Of a stretch of DNA of 10,350 nt, positions 1 to 6,443 are shown piece after piece (the first letter of the stretch is position 1; the number at the start of each line of letters is the position of its first letter). Under the pieces are notes generated by a model. The model had not been told where the DNA came from, ran no database searches, and saw only the letters and a list, made by a program, of their open reading frames with translations. Position numbers and translations under genes: made by a program. The DNA is from Oscillospiraceae bacterium (GTDB taxonomy: Bacteria; Bacillota; Clostridia; Oscillospirales; CAG-272): the NCBI GenBank assembly GCA_009779295.1, contig WREN01000056.1, forward strand, positions 1-10,350, written 5' to 3'.

Positions 1-175
1 ATTAGTCGAAGCATTACCGGAAAAGTTCAAAATTCCGATAGTTATGTTCTACACCCTTGAGATGAGCGTTTCCGACATCGCGCTGGCTTTGAAGATTCCC
101 GACGGCACCGTCAAGAGCCGTCTATTCAATGCGCGCAAAATTATTGAGAAAGGATTGATGAAGTATGAAATATAG
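1..175 (+). CDS. ECF RNA polymerase sigma factor, C-terminal part (partial)
   Basis: The 5' end of this gene lies outside the window; the reading frame starts at base 2 and ends at TAG 173-175. The visible 57 residues (LPEKFKIPIVMFYTLEMSVS..., then DIALALKIPDGTVKSRLFNARK) are a typical sigma region 4 helix-turn-helix, the part that contacts the -35 promoter element. The 'LPEKF...V..FY.LEMSVSDIA..L.IP.GTVKSRL..AR' pattern is characteristic of ECF (group 4) sigma-70 factors, which redirect RNA polymerase to a small regulon in response to an envelope or extracellular signal. Its stop codon overlaps the start of the following membrane-protein gene by 11 bases. That is the usual arrangement of an ECF sigma gene with its anti-sigma gene and suggests translational coupling. 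The subfamily cannot be assigned from region 4 alone. Confidence 0.87.
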   Translation, partial: LVEALPEKFKIPIVMFYTLEMSVSDIALALKIPDGTVKSRLFNARKIIEKGLMKYEI

Positions 176-2765
176 CGCAGATTATTTGTTAAAGAACGCA
201 TTAAAAACCAACGAAACCCCCGATAAAAGCATGGTGGAAAGAGTGAAGCACGGAACGTTCGGCAGGGAATTCGTCCCCAAGCGGAGATATCACTTCCGCG
301 TGTTGACTGCCCTAGCTACTACGTTCCTGCTCGTCGCGACGATATTCGCGTCGGTATACCTGACCTCGCTCCTGCCGCTGGATGATATAACGCCGGGAAA
401 TAACACTCCGGGCATATGGGCGGAGATATTCGCGTCCGCGAACCCCACGCTGGGCGCGGCGTTCGACAGCAGCAGAGCGATTATAATTAATGAATCCGTC
501 ATAGAAGGCGATTATATCTATACATTGCACGCGATTTTACATCACGTAGGAAAAGAATTCACGCCCTATCCTGATTCCCAAACCGTTACATCCGACGACC
601 GGACTTATTATCTCGCGAGCGTTAAGAGAATCGACGGAACTCCCGAAGAGATAAGATTCGGCGCGGGATTAATTTTTAAAGATACATTTCCAAAGTTAGA
701 AGGGTATCAAGCTCCGATGGCTTATGAAGCATATGCGGACGGTATAAACTACGAAATATTTGAAGGCGAATATACAGAAGAATTATACGAAAATAAACTT
801 TATTTTGGTTTGCGTATCGTCACCGAAGATATTAAAATGTGGGCGGAATATGTTTATGATCCTGATAATCCGTATATTATGATGGATTTAAACATTATCA
901 AAAACATTCCCGATCCGACGAAACTTACAAAATTATCAGCCGAACTCGTTTCGAAAGTTATCCAAGACGAAAGACTGCGCGACGCGTTTATGAGCGACGA
1001 CGTGATCGTTATCAATAAATCCGTCACCGCAGGCGAGTATATCTTCACACTGCACGCGCTTGTACTCGATTTGGATTTTTCCCGTCCCTCGGATTTTAAC
1101 TCATTCCATTCTATTAAATACAGTTACGTTTTAGCCAGTGCGCAAAGAGTTGACGGCAGCCCTGGATTAATCGAATTCGGTACCTTAGTCAGAGGAAAAA
1201 GTTTGGTCGAACTCGAACAATATCCGAACGACACAATCAGATTAAGCGGCGCGGAAAGATTCGTGGAAGTTGACGGTATAACTTACACCCTGCTTGAATG
1301 TGTTAACATCGACCAAAATTATTATGACAACCTTTATTTTTTAGTTCACGTCGGCTCGCCGTTTTTCGATATGAATACGGTTATCTACGATTCGTTGGCA
1401 GGTGAATTTATGGTTAAACCGGAGTATTCCGATAACAGTGTTGTGATTACATTCTCCATTTTTGAACCGATAGATACAAACACGTATTCGGGAATTGTCC
1501 GGTATATAATATCAAACTATGAAAACTTCCCGGCGTTGGGTGCGGCTTTTGACAGCAACAGAGCAGTCGTTGTCGAAAAATCCGTCACTTACGGCGATTA
1601 TAAATTCACATTGCACGCAGCCGTGAGTGGGGGTAAAGAAATTTCACTCGGCGATCCTGATATGCCTTACTTCAAAAGCGATGAACGGACTTTTGTTCTC
1701 GGCAGTATCGAAAAAATTAACGGAAGCAAAGATTTTTCGTTTGGCAATTTCGTTTTTGTAAAAGGGTCAGACGGGCAGGTAGTGCATCTTGACAAAAGGG
1801 GCGTTGTTTCGCCGGAATACGATGGTGTAAGATATTTTGTTTGGGAAAGTGACTCCGTAGAAATATTCGCCGATTGGGAAATTTATGTCGGTATGCAAAT
1901 TTATAAATTCGACGAAAAAACCATGGTGCTAAATAATCACCCTGATTACCCGTTAGTTACGATTGAGCTACCCCTTGACCCCTCGCTCGCCGACCCTGTG
2001 GAAGCAAACGCATATTTGAAGAAAATGGCAGATTTTAATGACAAACTTTATAATCAAACCATTCCTGAAGGCGCATTTATATTCCCCGCAGATGAATTTT
2101 CTTGGTATTCGATGACCGCTGATGACCAGCAAAGAGTTTATGACTTCTTAGCAGCAACCCAAAATTGGACTCCCGATGAATCCACACGTAAAGTTTTAAC
2201 CGTTGAAAACGGCATGGTAGAATTCGATTATTTCCGCGAAGGAATAATAAGACAATACGTTTATAATATTTCCCCCGGAATCGAATACGTAGGATTACTT
2301 TGGAACGTACCGGGCGATGGATTCGTTGCCCGCGGAATACAATTTGTGGTTGATAACGGTGTGATAACCGTTGTCGAAGTCTACACCGATATTATTTATA
2401 CACAAGAAGGGATTAACCCCGAATGGGACTTCTTGAACGGTGAAGATTTCAGAATAGTTCGGGATAGAATTCGTGAATTTTTGGATGAAACCCAAAACTG
2501 GATTCCCATTGATTCCAAAATATTTCCCGTAGTGAACGATATGGTGGAAGGTATTGATTCTTCCGGTAATAAATATAAAACAAACATCAATTTTATAGTG
2601 CCGGGAATCAATTTAAGCGGTTGGGCAATAAACGGAGAAACTAATGAAATCGAAGCCAACGCGAGACAGATTACACTCAACGATGACGGCACGGTAACCG
2701 CTGTCGAGTACTACTGCACAGAACCGCTTTCGACGTTTATCTCTCCGGCGGTGATTTCACCGTAG
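165..2765 (+). CDS. Membrane-anchored anti-sigma/sensor-like protein with tandem extracellular repeats
   Basis: The start is ATG 165, preceded by AAAGGA (149-154), and overlaps the end of the ECF sigma gene. Residues 1-45 are charged and probably cytoplasmic, residues about 46-67 form a single hydrophobic membrane segment, and residues 70-866 should lie outside the cell. The outer part has three repeats of roughly 180 residues, starting near residues 93, 268 and 455. Each opens with a version of LGAAFDS.RA-(V/I)3-.-KSVT.G-(D/E)-Y.FTLHA and then an 'LAS...ING' strand. Two shorter repeats follow (about 640-750 and 753-851), sharing 'FL..TQNW.P', a 'SPGI/VPGI' turn and an ending 'TVVEVY/TAVEYY'. 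The layout resembles clostridial DUF4179-like proteins encoded beside ECF sigma genes. By position the short N-terminus would hold the sigma factor and the repeats would sense an external signal; this is inferred. No zinc-type anti-sigma HxxxCxxC motif is visible. The last 17 codons overlap the opposite-strand gene. Confidence 0.75.
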   Translation: MKYSADYLLKNALKTNETPDKSMVERVKHGTFGREFVPKRRYHFRVLTALATTFLLVATIFASVYLTSLLPLDDITPGNNTPGIWAEIFASANPTLGAAFDSSRAIIINESVIEGDYIYTLHAILHHVGKEFTPYPDSQTVTSDDRTYYLASVKRIDGTPEEIRFGAGLIFKDTFPKLEGYQAPMAYEAYADGINYEIFEGEYTEELYENKLYFGLRIVTEDIKMWAEYVYDPDNPYIMMDLNIIKNIPDPTKLTKLSAELVSKVIQDERLRDAFMSDDVIVINKSVTAGEYIFTLHALVLDLDFSRPSDFNSFHSIKYSYVLASAQRVDGSPGLIEFGTLVRGKSLVELEQYPNDTIRLSGAERFVEVDGITYTLLECVNIDQNYYDNLYFLVHVGSPFFDMNTVIYDSLAGEFMVKPEYSDNSVVITFSIFEPIDTNTYSGIVRYIISNYENFPALGAAFDSNRAVVVEKSVTYGDYKFTLHAAVSGGKEISLGDPDMPYFKSDERTFVLGSIEKINGSKDFSFGNFVFVKGSDGQVVHLDKRGVVSPEYDGVRYFVWESDSVEIFADWEIYVGMQIYKFDEKTMVLNNHPDYPLVTIELPLDPSLADPVEANAYLKKMADFNDKLYNQTIPEGAFIFPADEFSWYSMTADDQQRVYDFLAATQNWTPDESTRKVLTVENGMVEFDYFREGIIRQYVYNISPGIEYVGLLWNVPGDGFVARGIQFVVDNGVITVVEVYTDIIYTQEGINPEWDFLNGEDFRIVRDRIREFLDETQNWIPIDSKIFPVVNDMVEGIDSSGNKYKTNINFIVPGINLSGWAINGETNEIEANARQITLNDDGTVTAVEYYCTEPLSTFISPAVISP

Positions 2766-3319
2766 ACCTCGCCCGTAACGCAAGCCGCATTCGCTTCGTC
2801 TGTGTCGATGTGCATAGCCGGAGCGAATTTCGCGCTTATCCGCACGACGACGTCTCCGTAAACCGTGCTGCGCTTGTCGTTCGTAATCTTCACGGCAACG
2901 ATCTGCTTGTCTTCAACATTACACGCTTCAGCGGTTTCAGGCGTGAGATGGATGTGCCGCTTGGCTACGATAACGCCTTCGCTCAATTGCAATTCGCCTT
3001 TCGGTCCGACGATTTTGCAAGCGGCACTGCCATTTACGTCGCCGCTTTCGCGTATCGGCGGGGTGATGCCGATGTTAAACCCGTCTGTCATTGAGATTTC
3101 AACCTGCGTCGCCGGACGAACCGGTCCAATAATGACGACGTTGGCGATTTCGCGTTTCGGTCCGACGATAGTCACGCGCTCCTCGCAGACGAATTGCCCG
3201 GGCTGGCTCAACGCCTTCTTGAAGGTGAGTTCAGCGCCCGCGCCGAACAGGATTTCGAGGTGTTCTTGAGTTAAATGCACGTGGCGTGCCGATACTTCGA
3301 TTAAAATTTTGTTTTCCAT
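2711..3319 (-). CDS. pduL: Phosphate propanoyltransferase (PduL-type phosphotransacylase)
   Basis: This 202-residue protein belongs to the PduL family, zinc enzymes that interconvert acyl-CoA plus phosphate with acyl phosphate plus CoA (propanoyl or acetyl) and are unrelated in sequence to Pta. Family marks are visible in both halves: SARHVHL at residues 10-16 and KRHIHL at about 120-125, which supply HxH metal ligands, plus PGQF near 40, GPVR near 65-68, and AMHIDTDEANAA around 158-169 with another histidine. The protein begins directly with the catalytic domain. It lacks the N-terminal encapsulation-peptide extension of microcompartment PduL, so a free cytosolic form making acyl phosphate for ATP formation or acetate assimilation is likely. 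No ackA or shell genes are nearby. The start is supported by AAGGAG 12 bases upstream. It has its own promoter and is separated from the upstream operon by a terminator. Its 3' end overlaps the convergent gene by 55 bases. Confidence 0.94.
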   Translation of the reverse strand: MENKILIEVSARHVHLTQEHLEILFGAGAELTFKKALSQPGQFVCEERVTIVGPKREIANVVIIGPVRPATQVEISMTDGFNIGITPPIRESGDVNGSAACKIVGPKGELQLSEGVIVAKRHIHLTPETAEACNVEDKQIVAVKITNDKRSTVYGDVVVRISAKFAPAMHIDTDEANAACVTGEVYGEITAGEINVESGSVQ

Positions 3320-3358
3320 AAATTAAATTATCTCCTTGAATATTTTTATTATAATAAT

Positions 3359-3387
3359 ATTATAATATATATTAACAAAAAAGTAAA
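3359..3387 (-). promoter_or_regulatory. Predicted sigma-A promoter of pduL
   Basis: Read on the minus strand, TTTACT (3382-3387) is followed by a 17-base spacer and a perfect TATAAT (3359-3364). Transcription would begin near 3352, giving a leader of about 33 bases that carries the AAGGAG ribosome binding site. The flanking DNA is very AT-rich, so the -10 alone would be weak evidence. The correct spacing and the position just downstream of the preceding operon's terminator make the call reasonable. Confidence 0.65.
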
Positions 3388-3404
3388 GATTTTTTAGGGA
3401 GAGA

Positions 3405-3444
3405 AATTAAAAAAATAAAGGGTACTGTACGGTACCCTTTATTT
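3405..3444 (-). terminator. Rho-independent terminator of the DegT-to-CBM9 operon
   Basis: A 13-base perfect inverted repeat (3413-3425 with 3432-3444, core AAAGGGTAC / GTACCCTTT) encloses a 6-base loop. It lies 18 bases past the stop codon of the CBM9-like gene. On the minus strand the stem is followed by a run of T residues (TTTTTAATTT), the classic intrinsic terminator form. The plus-strand side is also T-rich (CCCTTTATTT), so it might stop rightward transcripts too. Confidence 0.82.
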
Positions 3445-3462
3445 ACGTGTAAAAATCTAATC

Positions 3463-4356
3463 TTATTTGCGGGATTTCTTAACGAGCAATACTGCGCCTG
3501 CAAGTGAGATCAATCCGATTGCGATGAACATAGCGAATTCAACGTCACTCGTTTGTGCCGCGCCGCCGCTTGGCGGTGTAACTGACGGAGTTCCGACTTC
3601 CGCAGCGGGTTCTTCCACTTCTTCAACTATTACTACCGGTTCGGGAATCAATGCGCCAACAGTTGCGAAATCATAGAGTTCCGGTGTCCAGCTCCTTGAG
3701 CTTGCTGAGCTTGGCGACATAACCTGAACTTGTGAACCGAGATCCGACGGGTCGTTGATCTGGAATTGGAATCCGAATTTGTAGCCTTCGGTTTTGCCGT
3801 TTTCAATCGGAATAGCGTACTCTACCCAATACTCCTGAGTGCCTACTCTTCTGTGGGCATACTGGAATTTGTCGCCTACAGCTTCCGGACCGTACAGAGC
3901 TATGTTGTCTGCGCCGCCGCCATGAACGGTATAATAGCACGGCCAGCCGGTTACGTCAATACGGTATTGAATAACTTCTGTCGTTACATCGGTGTTGTTC
4001 GGAGCGATGAATACTTCGACGCTGTCGCAGTTCCACGGGTTACCGGATTGCTGCTCCGGCGTCGGTTCAACGATGCTGAGGTCGATGACCTGAACGATTA
4101 TGTAGAGTATACCGTCTTTGAATATACTCCATGCCGTGCCGTGGGTGCCGTAGTCATTCTGACCTTCTTCTAACGGACGTGTGAGCGGAAGTATCAAACC
4201 TTGGTCGTAGAAGTCATCTTTTACGCCGTCAATGACGATGTTTGCCGCACTGTACAACTGTGGGATTGCGCCGAGCGTTGCGCCTTCTGAACCGGCAAAT
4301 GAACTAATGCTGAGAATGAATATTAACGCGAGGATGATTACAAGTGCCTTTTTCAT
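3463..4356 (-). CDS. Secreted CBM9-like carbohydrate-binding protein with C-terminal membrane anchor
   Basis: This 297-residue exported protein has a signal peptide (MKKALVIILALIFILSISSFA, about residues 1-21). A beta-sandwich domain at about 36-230 resembles family 9 carbohydrate-binding modules: 'IDGVKDDFYD' opening strand, 'W.IFKDGILYIIVQVID', 'NPWNCDSVEVFIAP', 'YRIDVTGW' and 'YWVEYAIPI'. Such domains bind sugars or cap larger glycan-active enzymes; no catalytic domain is present here. A linker rich in Pro, Glu and Val (about 238-265) precedes AQTSD at 267-271, a hydrophobic helix (274-292) and KKSRK. This has the shape of a Gram-positive sorting signal, but the LPXTG box is degenerate, so simple membrane anchoring is equally possible. 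The start is fixed by a strong AGGAGG seven bases upstream. It is the last gene of the operon and the only clearly exported product apart from the proposed small lipoprotein. The likely role is capture of the substrate at the surface, inferred from context. Confidence 0.82.
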   Translation of the reverse strand: MKKALVIILALIFILSISSFAGSEGATLGAIPQLYSAANIVIDGVKDDFYDQGLILPLTRPLEEGQNDYGTHGTAWSIFKDGILYIIVQVIDLSIVEPTPEQQSGNPWNCDSVEVFIAPNNTDVTTEVIQYRIDVTGWPCYYTVHGGGADNIALYGPEAVGDKFQYAHRRVGTQEYWVEYAIPIENGKTEGYKFGFQFQINDPSDLGSQVQVMSPSSASSRSWTPELYDFATVGALIPEPVVIVEEVEEPAAEVGTPSVTPPSGGAAQTSDVEFAMFIAIGLISLAGAVLLVKKSRK

Positions 4357-4388
4357 TTTTTTGTGCCTCCTAATTTAAAATAATTTAT

Positions 4389-4418
4389 GATATACGGAAA
4401 AATTTCCGTTTATCTCAA
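4389..4418 (-). promoter_or_regulatory. Possible weak internal promoter with palindromic operator before the CBM9-like gene
   Basis: On the minus strand TTGAGA (4413-4418, inside the last codons of the GH20-like gene) is followed by an 18-base spacer and TATATC (4389-4394). Within the spacer is the inverted repeat ACGGAAA-(2)-TTTCCGT (plus-strand positions 4394-4409). It could be an operator, a small mRNA hairpin between the two cistrons, or a weak attenuator. There is no clean T-run after it, so it is not called a terminator. The -10 match is poor. Confidence 0.3.
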
Positions 4419-6443
4419 GAATTTAAACGCTTTACTCTCCGAGCCCGTGAAATCTGTGATATTGAGAGCAGGACTGGGGTCGGTTTCGAAGTAGTTGATC
4501 GTGTCGAGATAGAACTGGCGCGTTATCGTGTGGTTGCGCAGATACAGATACTGATTACCTTTGATGCGCGTATTTTCAATTTGCAGCATGAACGCTTCGT
4601 GCTGCGCGAGCAAACGTTTCAGTTCCGCGATGATTTCACACTTTCCGGCGTTGGACTCGTGGAGTTTGACGATGGAAATGTATTCGTCGGCGTATGTGTA
4701 ATAGTGCATCGCGCTTGCGAGCCAGACGTTATTGATAAACTGCGGCGAATCTGTATTATTCTTGAAGAACTCGATAGCCGCGCCGGATTCGGCTTTGATC
4801 ATGTTGAAATAATCGATGTTGGAATTACGGTTTGCGAGTATCCTGGCAAACAATCCGCCGGGAAAATTACGCGGATACGGATCTGCCGGATACGAAAACC
4901 AATAATATTCAAACGAATTCATGTTTGCGTTGGTCATGATATTGTTCATGCGCTTCAAAACATCTTTCGCGGCTTCAAAATTATCTGGGCAGAACACATA
5001 TGCGTACCGGTCGTAGAAATCGTCCGCTTTTTCAAGCATGGAAATATTCCAAGATAATTCCGCCTGATAATTGAATGTGCGGTCGAAACAGTAATCGAAT
5101 GCGCTGTATGATTCGATTCCCTCCATGTTGTGGTCGCGCGCGAGTTCCGCGCACAGATAAATGTTGGGGTTGTATTCCATAGGGATGACCCAGTGATAAT
5201 ATCCGGTGAACGGTTTCGTAATCGCGCGGAACAAACCGTTTATCGGTTTGCCGCCGAAGATGTGTTCTTTAGTATTACTGTAACTCCACCAGTCAATGAC
5301 GACAACGTCGTAAATATCCTCAGCTTTGAGGCGTGCCACAAGCGCTTCATTGAGAACGTCGAAATGGAAAAGCATATCGTGATAGATGTAAACGTCCTTC
5401 ATACCTTTGCCTTTGAGATACTTAACCATCTTGATGATATACTCAAGCATGAGTTCGGAACGTTCCGTTCCGGCGCACGCGGAACATTGGCAGAAATATT
5501 CCAGCGGAACTTCGTCAAGTCCGAGCTGTAACGCGTAAACGTCATTCGGTAACAAGTAACGGTCGATGATTTCATCGTAAATGCCGAACATAATTTCGTA
5601 AGTTTTTTCGTTGCGCGTACAGAACCCGTTGCCGGTATCATTGTTATTCGCATCTTTGGCGGAAATTTCCGGAAAAACGCGCGGAATTAACGTGTTGTGT
5701 CCGAGACTGTTGAAGAGGGGCTTAACTTTTATATTCTTGCGTTTGCCGTATTTTATCAGGTCGCCGAAGTAATCGTCCGCGAACATGCGCGGCATAATAT
5801 CCTTTTTGTAAATCCATTTCCGCTCGGCAACGGAATAATACTTAATGTTGCGCGGAGTGTTGAGTTCCGGATATTTTTCAAAAGGTATGTATAGATATTC
5901 AGAAATAATGTTGTCGTACTGCACGCACCAACAGCCGTAAACGCCGATTGTGAGTTGGTTGTATTTCATCAGCGACAGATAATCGACCGCGTCTTTGTAT
6001 TCGTCGAGCGACATGAAATCGCTGCCGAACCTGTCTTCTAAGAATAATCCGCGGTCAATAAAATCCGGCCAGTCACGGATTGTGCAGATCGGCAGATAGA
6101 TTTTGCCATTCTCTGTATGGAGCAGTTTAATGAACGTCACGGCGGCGTAGTATGCTCCGCCCGCATCGTAACCGATGAGTTCGGCTTTATCTTCAGTGAT
6201 GGTTATCGTGTAAGAATCCGCACGGTCGCCTGCGCATGTACAGATTTTCAAGTAAATCGGGTAACCGCAATCACAATTTAACTTATCTGTTATTAATTTG
6301 GCGGCTTCACAAAATACGTCTGAACAACAACATTCTGTAACCAATTTATAACATGCTTCCGCTTCAGCGCCCAATAGTTTGCGCTTGTCGGTATCTTCGA
6401 TACATTGAGGATAGGGAATTAACGCTTTTTTAAAATCGTACAT
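4410..6443 (-). CDS. GH20-like beta-N-acetylhexosaminidase family protein, cytoplasmic
   Basis: A 677-residue protein without a signal peptide. Residues about 1-118 resemble the alpha/beta domain that precedes GH20 catalytic barrels ('YTITITEDKAELIGYDAGGAYYAAVTFIKLL', ending 'ICTIRDWPDFIDRG'). The barrel follows: 'RGLFLEDRFGSDFMSLDEYKDAVDYLSLMKYNQLTI' at about 131-166 matches the GH20 strand where the motif is normally RG.MLD...K.N.L. 'NSLGHN' (245-250) sits where GH20 has its PGH loop. 'LQLGLDEV' (305-312) supplies the Asp310-Glu311 pair that in GH20 positions the substrate N-acetyl group and acts as acid/base. Aromatic residues W385, W386, W418 and W465 could line the sugar pocket. The pair is followed by CQCSAC (C318, C320, C323), unusual for characterised GH20. 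About 200 C-terminal residues are mostly helical and unassigned. The start abuts the previous stop (TGA|ATG) with GAGG upstream, implying coupling. Expected activity is removal of terminal GlcNAc- or GalNAc-type sugars; the exact substrate is unknown. Confidence 0.85.
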   Translation of the reverse strand: MYDFKKALIPYPQCIEDTDKRKLLGAEAEACYKLVTECCCSDVFCEAAKLITDKLNCDCGYPIYLKICTCAGDRADSYTITITEDKAELIGYDAGGAYYAAVTFIKLLHTENGKIYLPICTIRDWPDFIDRGLFLEDRFGSDFMSLDEYKDAVDYLSLMKYNQLTIGVYGCWCVQYDNIISEYLYIPFEKYPELNTPRNIKYYSVAERKWIYKKDIMPRMFADDYFGDLIKYGKRKNIKVKPLFNSLGHNTLIPRVFPEISAKDANNNDTGNGFCTRNEKTYEIMFGIYDEIIDRYLLPNDVYALQLGLDEVPLEYFCQCSACAGTERSELMLEYIIKMVKYLKGKGMKDVYIYHDMLFHFDVLNEALVARLKAEDIYDVVVIDWWSYSNTKEHIFGGKPINGLFRAITKPFTGYYHWVIPMEYNPNIYLCAELARDHNMEGIESYSAFDYCFDRTFNYQAELSWNISMLEKADDFYDRYAYVFCPDNFEAAKDVLKRMNNIMTNANMNSFEYYWFSYPADPYPRNFPGGLFARILANRNSNIDYFNMIKAESGAAIEFFKNNTDSPQFINNVWLASAMHYYTYADEYISIVKLHESNAGKCEIIAELKRLLAQHEAFMLQIENTRIKGNQYLYLRNHTITRQFYLDTINYFETDPSPALNITDFTGSESKAFKFLR

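Noticed and set aside
2354..2373. Inverted repeat AACGGT-6-ACCGTT as a possible terminator for pduL
   Set aside because: It lies well inside the coding sequence of the membrane protein, more than 300 bases past the pduL stop, with a short stem and no T-run.
2680..2705. GC-rich near-palindrome just past the pduL stop as terminator
   Set aside because: The outer pairs match but the centre mismatches and no T-run follows on the minus strand; probably chance in coding DNA.
2810..3269. Long plus-strand open frames across the pduL gene
   Set aside because: They are antisense frames of a clearly recognised PduL protein, with no family features or ribosome binding site of their own.
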